A DNA stretch of 10,166 nt from an uncultured Acetatifactor sp. Its GTDB lineage: Bacteria; Bacillota; Clostridia; Lachnospirales; Lachnospiraceae. The first letter of the stretch is position 1; each line of letters begins with the position of its first letter. The notes below the pieces were generated by a model, which had not been told where the DNA came from, searched no databases, and was given only the letters and a program-made list of their open reading frames with translations. The DNA lies in NCBI GenBank assembly GCA_910585615.1, contig CAJUFO010000035.1, forward strand, positions 1 to 10,166, read 5' to 3'. The position numbers and the translations under genes were made by a program. This document shows positions 1-5,858 of this stretch, piece by piece.

Positions 1-238
1 CCATACTGTTTCCGTATGGTATCAATTTCATCTAAAGTAAACAGTTCTTTGCGCAGTGGGTTATCTTCGTTTAACACAAAGCCATCTTTTAATATATCTC
101 CGACAATGGTATTGCCAATAATCAAAACATCTGCACCTTGAAATTTCTCTGACTTTGGAAAAGGCTTTACATCGCATGGTGCATACATGCCCTTGGCGTA
201 CTGACACAGCCTCCAGAACCAAGTATGATTACATTCAT
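1..238 (-). pseudogene. MBL-fold metallohydrolase, internally deleted remnant (runs off window)
   Basis: Reading down from the ATG at 238, the frame gives MNVIILGSGGCVSTPRACM, the typical amino end of a clostridial metallo-beta-lactamase-fold hydrolase, then stops after 23 codons. From about 196 a second frame reads YAPCDVKPFPKSEKF, then ADVLIIGNTIVGDILKDGF and NPLRKELFTLDEIDTIRKQY, which matches the carboxyl-terminal half of the same family. The middle, including the HxHxDH metal-binding motif expected in this family, is missing, and the frame changes at the join near 184-198. The start has a good AAGGAGG site at about 250-256 and overlaps the stop of the upstream GNAT remnant (ATGA), so the pair was an operon. 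The deduced product cannot be an active hydrolase. The family call rests on recognised family sequence; the deletion is inferred from the two collinear halves. Confidence 0.78.
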
Positions 239-480
239 GTTATGTCTGCCTCCTTCTTTTCATAAAATATTAATGTGAGTCTTTCGTTAAGGACCTTTGT
301 TTTTCCCGTCTGGCGATACCCCATTTTTTCATACAAATGACAGTTTTTAGACTCCTGCAAAATTGTGTCCAGCTCCCAGTTTTCGTTTCCATGCATTTCT
401 TCACACAGCCGGATTGCTTTCTGTGCAATGCCTTCCCCTTGAAATTCCGGCAATATAAATATTGGGGAAATTCTTTTGTT
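235..480 (-). pseudogene. GNAT acetyltransferase, carboxyl-terminal fragment
   Basis: The frame reads ISPIFILPEFQGEGIAQKAI and then WELDTILQESKNCHLYEKMG, ending YRQTGKTKVLNERLTLIFYE plus a short tail. This is the acetyl-CoA-binding half of a Gcn5-related N-acetyltransferase: QGEGIA is the pyrophosphate-binding Q/RxxGxG/A motif, and NCHLYEKMGY is the usual motif-B end. Only about 80 residues remain of a family usually near 150-170, and there is no start codon with a ribosome binding site. The amino half has been replaced, at an A/T-rich join around 471-488, by the 5' part of a URO-D family gene in a different frame. Its stop overlaps the start of the MBL remnant. The fragment is visibly more AT-rich than the URO-D part. 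Confidence 0.8.
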
Positions 481-761
481 TTTTCCAGTAGGTCTTCGTA
501 ATCCTGCTCATCCTCCATGACGGGGCCGCCGTTGAAGGTCGGCTGGGGGCAGTCAGCCGTCCTGTGGGGGAGCCAGAACTGCACATGCCGGTCTAGGCCC
601 AGGGCAGTGGCCAGCCCGTCCCAGGGAATGTGGGTTGAAAGCCCCTGGCTGTGCCAGGCATCCAATGTCCGGTCCCACCAGGAGGCCCATTCTATCATGG
701 GGAGCCGGTCGTCCGGCCTTTCAAAATGAAGCGTCGCCAGGACGCGTTCTCGATTTTTCAT
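480..761 (-). pseudogene. URO-D family (uroporphyrinogen decarboxylase-like) amino-terminal fragment
   Basis: The start ATG at 761 is chosen because AAAGGAG lies at 773-779 just upstream. The product begins MKNRERVLATLHFERPDDRL, continues PMIEWASWWDRTLDAWHSQG, and includes CPQPTFNGGPVMEDEQDYED. The opening (NRERVLATLxFxxPDRLP) is characteristic of URO-D family proteins of the corrinoid methyltransferase/uroporphyrinogen decarboxylase type, normally about 330-370 residues. Only about 94 residues survive before the sequence enters GNAT DNA. Reading on gives a 163-residue hybrid that ends at 270 and whose second half is meaningless. A minus-strand promoter lies at 852-880. The true substrate is unknown: these proteins are often methyltransferase or demethylase components rather than heme enzymes. 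Confidence 0.72.
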
Positions 762-851
762 ATTTTCGTATTCTCCTTTCCGATTTCCTGTCTCTGGCGT
801 CCGATAGGAGGCAATATCTGTCGGCAGAGGCCCGCCATGTTGATAAAGATA

Positions 852-880
852 TTTTACCATATATCATAGGACGGGTAAAT
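852..880 (-). promoter_or_regulatory. Predicted sigma-A promoter of the URO-D gene
   Basis: On the minus strand TTTACC (875-880) and TAAAAT (852-857) are separated by exactly 17 bases. The -10 box matches the consensus at five of six positions and the -35 box at four of six. It would give a leader of about 85 bases ahead of the ATG at 761. It is prediction only. Confidence 0.5.
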
Positions 881-899
881 GTGGCCCGGTTGTCTTTCA

Positions 900-1015
900 G
901 GGACATGCCGAAGGCAACAGAACCATACAGTGGTATGCGTGGCTTCTGCGGAGGGGCAGGCCGATTTCGGGGATTTCTTTGGGGCAGATTCCACATTTCC
1001 GGCATGTGGTTCTGT
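900..1015. promoter_or_regulatory. Divergent intergenic region with candidate activator sites
   Basis: The gap 762-1109 between the URO-D and rhaB starts holds no convincing gene. It contains a 9-bp perfect inverted pair, ACAGAACCA at 917-925 and TGGTTCTGT at 1007-1015. Each copy is accompanied by CATGCCG (904-910) or its complement CGGCATG (1000-1006). A smaller inverted pair, CATAC-4-GTATG, lies at 924-937. Repeated sites like these upstream of a rhamnose operon suggest an AraC-type or LacI-type regulator, but none is encoded here, so the regulator is unknown. Confidence 0.35.
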
Positions 1016-1067
1016 GCTTTCTTTGGGAAAACCGAAAATATCCCTTTTTTTGTCCCGGAAAGTATGG

Positions 1068-1073
1068 TACAAT
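1068..1073 (+). promoter_or_regulatory. Predicted -10 box of the rhamnose operon
   Basis: TACAAT lies 36 bases before the rhaB ATG, a normal leader length. The hexamer 17 bases upstream is only a T-run, so the -35 element is weak. That fits a promoter needing an activator, as is usual for rhamnose operons. Confidence 0.4.
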
Positions 1074-1109
1074 TCCTTTATTAAATAGAACGAAAGGAGA
1101 GGGTTGGCA

Positions 1110-2516
1110 ATGGACTCATGCAAATATTATCTTGCGATAGACATCGGCGCGTCCAGCGGCCGCCATATCCTGGCCCATCTGGAGGAGGGAAGGATGGTGC
1201 TGGAGGAGGTGCACCGCTTTCCCAACGGGATGGTGGAGAAGGACGGCGAGCATGTCTGGGACGTGGACGAGCTGTTCCGGCAGATTAAACTGGGCCTGAA
1301 GAAATGCGCGCAGCTCGGCAAGATTCCGGTCAGCGTGGGCGTGGACACCTGGGGGGTGGACTTCGTGCTGCTGGACGGGGACGGCGCGCGCATCGGAAAC
1401 GCGGTGGCTTACCGGGACGGGCGCACCAGGGGGATGGACGAGGAGGTATACAAAATCATCCCCGAGGACGAGCTGTATGCCCGCACCGGCATCCAGAAAG
1501 CCATTTTCAACACGATTTATCAGCTCATGGCCCTGAAGGTGAAGAAGCCGGAGCATTTGGAAAAAGCCCACACCATGCTGCTGATGCCGGATTATTTCCA
1601 TTACATGCTCTCCGGCGTGGCTGCCACGGAGTATACAGAGGCCACTACGGGACAGCTGGTGAGCCCCCAGACCAAGGATTGGGACATGGAGCTGATCGAG
1701 AGGCTGGGATACCCGAAGCGGATTTTCCAGCGGATGGTCACCCCCGGCACTGTGCTGGGAGACCTTACTGCAGAGGTGCAGGCGGAGGTGGGATTCAACT
1801 GCAAGGTGGTGGAGCCTGCTACCCACGACACCGGCTCCGCGGTGATAGCGGTGCCCACGGACAGCGACGACGCGCTGTACATCAGCTCCGGCACATGGTC
1901 GCTGATGGGGACGGAGCTCATGGAGGCCAACTGCTCCCCCGAGAGCAAGCTGAACAACCTGACCAATGAGGGCGGCTATGACTATCGTTTCCGCTATCTG
2001 AAAAACATCATGGGGCTGTGGATGATTCAGTCCGTGAAGAAGGAGATTGGCGGGGACCTGGGCTTCGGCGAAATCTGCGGGATGGCCTCCAGGTGCAGCA
2101 TCCCCTCCATCGTGGACTGTAATGACGACCGCTTCCTGGCTCCGGAAAACATGACGGAGGAGGTGCAGGCGGCCTGCAGGGAATCCGGGCAGCAGGTGCC
2201 GGAAGGTTTAGCAGAGGTGGCGTCCGTCATTTATAACAGCCTGGCCCAGTGCTATGCAAAGACCATCCGTCAGATTGAGGGCATCACGGGCAAGAAGTAC
2301 GACAAGATACATATCGTGGGCGGCGGCTCCAATGCGGAATATCTGAACAGGCTGACAGCGGCGGCTACAGGTGTCCCTGTGTACGCGGGCCCCACGGAGG
2401 CCACGGCGATTGGCAACATTGCGGCGCAGATGATGACGGCAGGGGAGTTGACGGATCTGAAGGCGGCCAGGGCCTGTGTGTTCGCCTCATTCCCCATCGA
2501 CCAGTATCAGCCGTGA
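1110..2516 (+). CDS. rhaB: Rhamnulokinase RhaB
   Basis: The 468-residue product is a FGGY-family sugar kinase that phosphorylates L-rhamnulose to L-rhamnulose-1-phosphate using ATP in the cytoplasm, the second step of L-rhamnose breakdown. Visible signatures are the amino-terminal phosphate-binding loop DIGASSGR (residues 11-18), DTWGVDFVLLD in the first domain, the catalytic aspartate D240 in ATHDTGSAV, ISSGTWSLMG next to it, and the ATP-binding pair VGGGSNAEYLNRL (from residue 403) and GPTEATAIGNIAAQ. Length and motif order are normal for RhaB. ATG 1110 is preferred over TTG 1104 because AAGGAG at 1094-1099 sits 10 bases ahead. It is the first gene of the operon, 58 bases before rhaA, and appears intact. 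Confidence 0.96.
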   Translation: MDSCKYYLAIDIGASSGRHILAHLEEGRMVLEEVHRFPNGMVEKDGEHVWDVDELFRQIKLGLKKCAQLGKIPVSVGVDTWGVDFVLLDGDGARIGNAVAYRDGRTRGMDEEVYKIIPEDELYARTGIQKAIFNTIYQLMALKVKKPEHLEKAHTMLLMPDYFHYMLSGVAATEYTEATTGQLVSPQTKDWDMELIERLGYPKRIFQRMVTPGTVLGDLTAEVQAEVGFNCKVVEPATHDTGSAVIAVPTDSDDALYISSGTWSLMGTELMEANCSPESKLNNLTNEGGYDYRFRYLKNIMGLWMIQSVKKEIGGDLGFGEICGMASRCSIPSIVDCNDDRFLAPENMTEEVQAACRESGQQVPEGLAEVASVIYNSLAQCYAKTIRQIEGITGKKYDKIHIVGGGSNAEYLNRLTAAATGVPVYAGPTEATAIGNIAAQMMTAGELTDLKAARACVFASFPIDQYQP

Positions 2517-2574
2517 AAAGGGATTGTTTCTGAGACATAGTTTTTTCAATATTCTATAGAGAAAGGATAAGGAA

Positions 2575-3831
2575 ATGACAGCAAAGGAAAGATTTGAATC
2601 CGCAAAAGAGATTTACTCCTCCTACGGCGTGGACGTGGAGGCAGCCATCAAAAAATGCATGGAGGCTCCCGTAGCGCTCCACTGCTGGCAGGGAGACGAT
2701 GTGACCGGCTTCGACCACGACGGCCCCCTGACCGGCGGCATCCAGACCACGGGCGATTACCCTGGAAAGGCCAGAACTCCGGAACAGCTGATGCAGGACA
2801 TGGACAAGGCATTGAGCCTGATGCCCGGCAAAAAGAAGCTGAACCTTCATGCCAGCTATGCCATCTTCGAGCCCGGCGAGTTCGTTGACCGGGACAAGAT
2901 TGAGCCGAAGCATTTCGCCAAATGGGTGGCGTTCGCCAAGGAGAGGAACATGGGCATCGACTTCAACCCCACCTTCTTCTCCCATGATAAGGTGAAGGAC
3001 GGCCTGACCCTCTCCAGCCCCGACGAGGGAACCAGGAAGTTCTGGATCGACCACGGCAAGGCATGTATCCGCATCTCCCAGTATTTCGCGGAGGAGACCG
3101 GCGTTCCCTGCGTCATGAACATTTGGACCGGGGATGGCTACAAGGACGTGCCCGCAGACCGCATGGGCCCCAGAATGAGATACAAGGAGTCCATCGAAGA
3201 GATTCTGTCCGAGCCCTTTGACAGAGACAAGGTGAAGCCCTGCGTAGAGTCCAAGGTGTTCGGCATCGGCGTGGAGGCGTATACCGCGGGAAGCGCTGAG
3301 TTCACCTTAAGCTTCGCGGCCACCCATGAGGGCTGCCTGCCCCTGATGGACAACGGTCATTACCACCCTACCGAGGTGGTGTCCGACAAGATTCCCGCAT
3401 TACTGTGCTTCTACCCGGAAATCGCCCTGCACATCACAAGGCCTATCCGCTGGGACAGCGACCATGTGGTGCTCTTCGACGACGAGACCAGGGAGATGGC
3501 AAAGGAAATCGTCAGATGCGACGGCCTGGACAGAGTGTACATGGCTCTGGACTATTTTGATGCCAGCATCAACCGGGTCTCCGCCTGGGCCATGGGCTTC
3601 CGCAGCTGGCAGAAGGCTCTGCTGACGGCCATGTGCACGCCCAACGAGGCGCTTAGAAGGCTCCAGGACGAGAACCGCATGACAGAGCTGATGGTGGAGC
3701 AGGAGGCGGTGAAGACCCTGCCCTTCGGTGATGTTTGGAACGAGTACTGCCAGCGCTGCGGCGTGGTGTCCGATAAAGATTTCTATAGCGAGATCAAGAA
3801 GTATGAGGACGAGGTGCAGTTGAATAGATAA
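2575..3831 (+). CDS. rhaA: L-rhamnose isomerase RhaA
   Basis: The 418-residue product interconverts L-rhamnose and L-rhamnulose with manganese, the first step of the pathway. It begins MTAKERFESAKEIYSSYGVD and is full length for the family (about 419). Metal-binding positions expected for RhaA are present: H262 in LMDNGHYHPTEV, and D294 and D296 in RPIRWDSDHVVLFDDE. Conserved segments GVEAYTAGSAEF and ALDYFDASINRVSAW (D326) are intact. The start is supported by AAAGGA at 2562-2567, 7 bases ahead of the ATG. It lies 58 bases downstream of rhaB on the same strand with no terminator between them, so the two are cotranscribed. No defect is visible. Confidence 0.97.
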   Translation: MTAKERFESAKEIYSSYGVDVEAAIKKCMEAPVALHCWQGDDVTGFDHDGPLTGGIQTTGDYPGKARTPEQLMQDMDKALSLMPGKKKLNLHASYAIFEPGEFVDRDKIEPKHFAKWVAFAKERNMGIDFNPTFFSHDKVKDGLTLSSPDEGTRKFWIDHGKACIRISQYFAEETGVPCVMNIWTGDGYKDVPADRMGPRMRYKESIEEILSEPFDRDKVKPCVESKVFGIGVEAYTAGSAEFTLSFAATHEGCLPLMDNGHYHPTEVVSDKIPALLCFYPEIALHITRPIRWDSDHVVLFDDETREMAKEIVRCDGLDRVYMALDYFDASINRVSAWAMGFRSWQKALLTAMCTPNEALRRLQDENRMTELMVEQEAVKTLPFGDVWNEYCQRCGVVSDKDFYSEIKKYEDEVQLNR

Positions 3832-3841
3832 AAGTGTGAGA

Positions 3842-3881
3842 AGAAGTTCTGGGGCGTCAAAAAACACACCCAAGAACTTCT
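3842..3881 (+). promoter_or_regulatory. Intercistronic hairpin after rhaA
   Basis: AGAAGTTCT (3842-3850) and AGAACTTCT (3873-3881) form a perfect 9-bp stem, and the adjoining GGGGCGT and ACACCCA can partly extend it. No T-run follows, so it is not a typical intrinsic terminator. It may stabilise the rhaBA transcript or block decay from the 3' side. Confidence 0.5.
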
Positions 3882-3933
3882 GGGCTCGCGGGCGAATGAA
3901 CTCGCAGCGCTTTATATAATAACAGTTTATAGG

Positions 3934-3970
3934 GCCGGGGTGCCAGTGCGTTTAGCCCCCGGCTGTTTTG
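3934..3970 (+). terminator. Probable intrinsic terminator or attenuator before the rhaD remnant
   Basis: GCCGGGG (3934-3940) pairs with CCCCGGC (3957-3963) across a 16-base loop and is followed by TGTTTTG. The T-run is short and interrupted, so termination may be partial. It lies between rhaA and rhaD and could separate or attenuate the last step. Confidence 0.45.
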
Positions 3971-4015
3971 CATCGGCGGGTTTTAGAGGTTGTGGATTTT
4001 TAGAAGGAGGTCGGC

Positions 4016-4140
4016 ATGAACAGTATCTTTGGCGTGAAGGTGATGGAGGATTATATCAGGATGTGCCATGACGGCGTGAGGCAGGGGGCATGAGAGGAAC
4101 GAAGGGAACCTGACCTACCGCATGAAAGAGGATTTATCTC
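4016..4140 (+). pseudogene. rhaD: Rhamnulose-1-phosphate aldolase, frameshifted amino-terminal remnant
   Basis: A very good site AGAAGGAGG (4002-4010) precedes ATG 4016. The frame reads MNSIFGVKVMEDYIRMCHDG, then VRQGA and a stop at 4091-4093. In the next frame the sequence continues HERNEGNLTYRMKED from about 4090. Together these are the amino end of a class II aldolase of the RhaD type, whose family signature is QGWHERNGGNLTYR. A likely two-base loss at the GGGGG run (4083-4088) removes the tryptophan and shifts the frame, and one glycine is replaced by glutamate. After about codon 43 nothing more of the roughly 270-residue aldolase is seen, including the zinc histidines, so the gene is dead. 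RhaD normally splits rhamnulose-1-phosphate into dihydroxyacetone phosphate and lactaldehyde. Its place after rhaBA supports the call. Confidence 0.75.
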
Positions 4141-4248
4141 CACAGGCAGACTGTACCTTCTTTTACAGTTCCTGGAGGTGGGTTCCCGGATATGGATTGG
4201 AATCAGCGCATGCGTTGGAGCGTGCCGGAGCGCACGGGAGAGGATTAA
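4126..4248 (+). pseudogene. Unrecognised carboxyl-terminal gene fragment fused after rhaD
   Basis: A third frame is open from 4126 to the TAA at 4246-4248 and ends PDMDWNQRMRWSVPERTGED. It has no start codon with a ribosome binding site. The stop lies 3 bases before the ATG of the downstream membrane-protein gene, the arrangement expected for translationally coupled genes. I read it as the tail of a lost gene that once preceded the membrane-protein gene, joined to the rhaD remnant somewhere between about 4135 and 4170. I do not recognise the family. It may also be chance open frame. Confidence 0.3.
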
Positions 4249-4251
4249 ATC

Positions 4252-4908
4252 ATGAGTGGAGAGAAGAGATACGGCCCGAGGCGAATCGGGATGCTGCTGC
4301 TGGGAATCCTGCTGATTGGCATGTGTGTGGCCTCGTACCGCATGAGCGGCTTCGGGGTGGACGCTTTTTCGTGTATGAATCTGGGCGTCAGCGGGTTCCT
4401 GGGGATGAGCTTCGGGAGCTGGCAGCTGATTGTGAACGCGGTGCTGCTGGCGGTGGTCTGGCTCGCCATGAGGCACTGCATCGGGCTGGGGACGGTGGTG
4501 AATATGGTCTGCGTGGGATATACGGCGGATTTCCTCTGCTGGCTGTGCCTAGATCAGCTGGGGCTTCCGACTACCCTGCCGGTGCGGATTCTGCTGTTGC
4601 TTCTGGGGACGTTGTTCGCCTCTCTGGGCTGCGCGTTCTATATGACGGCGGACATGGGAATCTCGCCTTACGACAGCGTCGCCTTCATCATTACGAAGTA
4701 TGCCGGAGGAAAGGTATCCTTCCGCTTGGCCCGGGTGCTGTCGGACGTGACGGTAATCGTGATAGGGGTGGCGTTCTGCGCCATGGCCCATGACAGCATC
4801 TGGGCCATCGTGGGCCTGGGCACCATCGTCAATGCCTGCTGCAACGGGCCTCTGATTCAGTTCTTCCGGGAGCGGATCGAGGAGCGGATCGGGAAAAACG
4901 GCACTTGA
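4252..4908 (+). CDS. YczE/YitT-like multi-pass membrane protein
   Basis: The 218-residue protein has a basic start (MSGEKRYGPRR) and about six hydrophobic segments, roughly at residues 13-29, 53-73, 78-100, 106-128, 148-172 and 178-200, ending in a charged cytoplasmic tail. The first segment leads into SYRMSGFGVDAFSCMNLGVS and the fourth into TADMGISPYDSVAFI. These two related G-x-D/P-x-D/F elements are typical of the YczE/YyaS/YitT-like family and suggest an internal duplication. The molecular function is unknown; members are thought to be transporters or membrane accessory proteins. The ribosome binding site is weak (GAGAGG around 4238-4243), and translation may have depended on coupling with the lost upstream gene. 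It lies in the operon direction but has no obvious rhamnose role. Confidence 0.82.
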   Translation: MSGEKRYGPRRIGMLLLGILLIGMCVASYRMSGFGVDAFSCMNLGVSGFLGMSFGSWQLIVNAVLLAVVWLAMRHCIGLGTVVNMVCVGYTADFLCWLCLDQLGLPTTLPVRILLLLLGTLFASLGCAFYMTADMGISPYDSVAFIITKYAGGKVSFRLARVLSDVTVIVIGVAFCAMAHDSIWAIVGLGTIVNACCNGPLIQFFRERIEERIGKNGT

Positions 4909-4933
4909 CAATTTGGATGTCTTCCTGCAAAAT
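4905..4933 (+). promoter_or_regulatory. Predicted promoter of the DUF4180 miniature
   Basis: A consensus TTGACA (4905-4910) overlaps the stop codon of the membrane-protein gene and is followed after 17 bases by CAAAAT (4928-4933, four of six). It gives a leader of about 40 bases ahead of ATG 4982. Confidence 0.5.
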
Positions 4934-4981
4934 CTCTCTTCAACCGGGATTTGTACTGTGGGTTTATGTCAGGAGGACGGC

Positions 4982-5158
4982 ATGAACATTGAATATTTGA
5001 AGGATGACGGAATAGATATCGCAGTCGTTTCCGGTGATTCTTCGCATTATACCAGTAAACCCCTGAAAGATTTTATGTATGAGTCGAACCATGGGAAAGA
5101 CTTTTTCTTCGTGCCAACGAGGGAAGAGGCAGTGCAGAAATTGACAGGCACACAATAA
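4982..5158 (+). CDS. Miniature DUF4180 protein (in-frame internal deletion)
   Basis: AGGAGG at 4971-4976 fixes the start at ATG 4982, giving 58 residues; an upstream in-frame TTG at 4913 has no such site. The product starts MNIEYLKDDGIDIAVV and continues SHYTSKPLKDFMYESNHGKD, then FFFVPTREEAVQKL. The first part matches the amino end of DUF4180 proteins and the second their carboxyl end, but these are normally about 110-120 residues. About half, the centre, is missing with the frame kept. The join falls at residues 13-19, where IAVVSGD resembles both the amino-terminal IAVV strand and the second IAVVGDF strand of the family, so a deletion between the two similar stretches is likely. The family's function is unknown. 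Promoter, ribosome binding site and terminator are all present, so it may still be made. Confidence 0.68.
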   Translation: MNIEYLKDDGIDIAVVSGDSSHYTSKPLKDFMYESNHGKDFFFVPTREEAVQKLTGTQ

Positions 5159-5192
5159 TAAGCGCGTACAGATTCCGGTTTTCTGTGGGGCG

Positions 5193-5230
5193 ATTCCGCG
5201 TGGAATGGCATCTCTTCGGAGGTGCTTTTT
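5193..5230 (+). terminator. Intrinsic terminator with TTCG tetraloop
   Basis: GCATCTC (5208-5214), loop TTCG (5215-5218) and GAGGTGC (5219-5225) form a 7-bp stem with one G-U pair, followed directly by TTTTT (5226-5230). A small ATTCC-4-GGAAT hairpin (5193-5206) precedes it. It ends the DUF4180 transcript. Confidence 0.82.
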
Positions 5231-5403
5231 CTGTTGCTTATTTTTGGAAGAGAAAGGGCCCTGACGCAGGCTCCCTGTTTTCGTTCACCGGAAAGCGAGA
5301 AGCGACAGGATAGGCGGAGGAATCTCTCCCGGGGAAGCTATGTGGCGAGCTCCTCGGCCATCTGGTGGAATGGCGGCGCGGGGATTCTTTCACCGACAGG
5401 GGA
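5231..5403. other. Intergenic stretch with no feature seen
   Basis: Between the terminator at 5230 and the promoter at 5404 I see no ORF with a ribosome binding site, no family similarity and no clear repeat. Confidence 0.5.
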
Positions 5404-5458
5404 TTGACAAAAAGTATGACATTATGTTATATTTATTAATGTCAACAGAACGTCATAC
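5404..5458 (+). promoter_or_regulatory. Promoter and palindromic operator of the blaI-like gene
   Basis: TTGACA (5404-5409) is followed after 17-18 bases by TTATAT or TATATT (5427-5433). Across and after this lie two nested perfect inverted repeats. TGACATTA (5417-5424) pairs with TAATGTCA (5437-5444), and GTATGAC (5414-5420) pairs with GTCATAC (5452-5458). The TGACAT/ATGTCA half-sites overlap the spacer and the start of transcription, as expected for autorepression by a BlaI/MecI-type dimer. Confidence 0.75.
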
Positions 5459-5474
5459 ATTAGGAGGGAAAGCA

Positions 5475-5858
5475 GTGATACAGCAAATATCCGATGCCGA
5501 GCTTGAAATCATGAAGATTATATGGGGAAATCCCCTGGAGGTGACATTGTTCCCCTATATCATGGACGGGCTGGCGGCCAGGGGCAGGCCTTGGCAGAAG
5601 AACACCCTGATTGTCCTGCTGTCCCGCCTGCAGAACAAGGGCCTGCTGAGCGCCAGGAAAGTCGGCCGCCGCAACGAATACACCGCGCTGGTTTCGGAAG
5701 CGGAATACCAGACCGCCCAGACGAAGCGGTTTTTGGACAAAATCTATGAGGGCAGCGCAAAAGGTCTGGTCACCAACCTCATTTCGGCCGATCTGCTGAC
5801 GGATCAGGAATACGAGGAGCTGAAGAATCTGCTGGAGGAAGGGAGAGGGAAGCAATGA
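5475..5858 (+). CDS. BlaI/MecI-family transcriptional repressor
   Basis: GTG 5475 is chosen because AGGAGG (5462-5467) lies 7 bases ahead; upstream ATGs in frame fall inside the operator. The 127-residue product begins VIQQISDAELEIMKIIW, the hallmark opening of the BlaI/MecI/CopY winged-helix family. The DNA-binding region (about residues 5-75) includes KNTLIVLLSRLQNKGLLSA and the wing KVGRRNEYTALVSEAEY. The tail, from about residue 80, is the dimerisation domain (TNLISADLLTDQEYEELKNL). Such repressors bind palindromic operators as dimers and are inactivated by proteolysis from the M56 partner. The stop overlaps the ATG of the M56 gene by 4 bases (ATGA), so the two are translationally coupled. 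It is intact. The inducer is unknown; most clostridial relatives are not shown to act in beta-lactam resistance. Confidence 0.93.
   Translation: MIQQISDAELEIMKIIWGNPLEVTLFPYIMDGLAARGRPWQKNTLIVLLSRLQNKGLLSARKVGRRNEYTALVSEAEYQTAQTKRFLDKIYEGSAKGLVTNLISADLLTDQEYEELKNLLEEGRGKQ

Noticed and set aside
635..1084. 149-codon plus-strand frame antisense to the URO-D fragment and its promoter
   Set aside because: It has no ribosome binding site, no family likeness, and runs through the intergenic region.
1116..1826. 236-codon minus-strand open frame inside rhaB
   Set aside because: It is the antisense shadow of a GC-rich, highly conserved kinase gene; the product is His/Leu-rich with no family likeness and no ribosome binding site.
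1304..1969. 221-codon plus-strand open frame inside rhaB
   Set aside because: It is an out-of-frame shadow rich in Gly, Arg and His; rhaB in the other frame has all family motifs.
3913..3920. TATATAAT as a promoter for rhaD
   Set aside because: The -10 is good, but the bases 17 upstream bear no resemblance to a -35 box, and a terminator-like hairpin follows before the start codon.
4122..4793. 223-codon plus-strand open frame over the YczE-like gene
   Set aside because: Only its first 10-20 codons match rhaD. The rest is an Arg/Gly-rich shadow of the membrane-protein frame.
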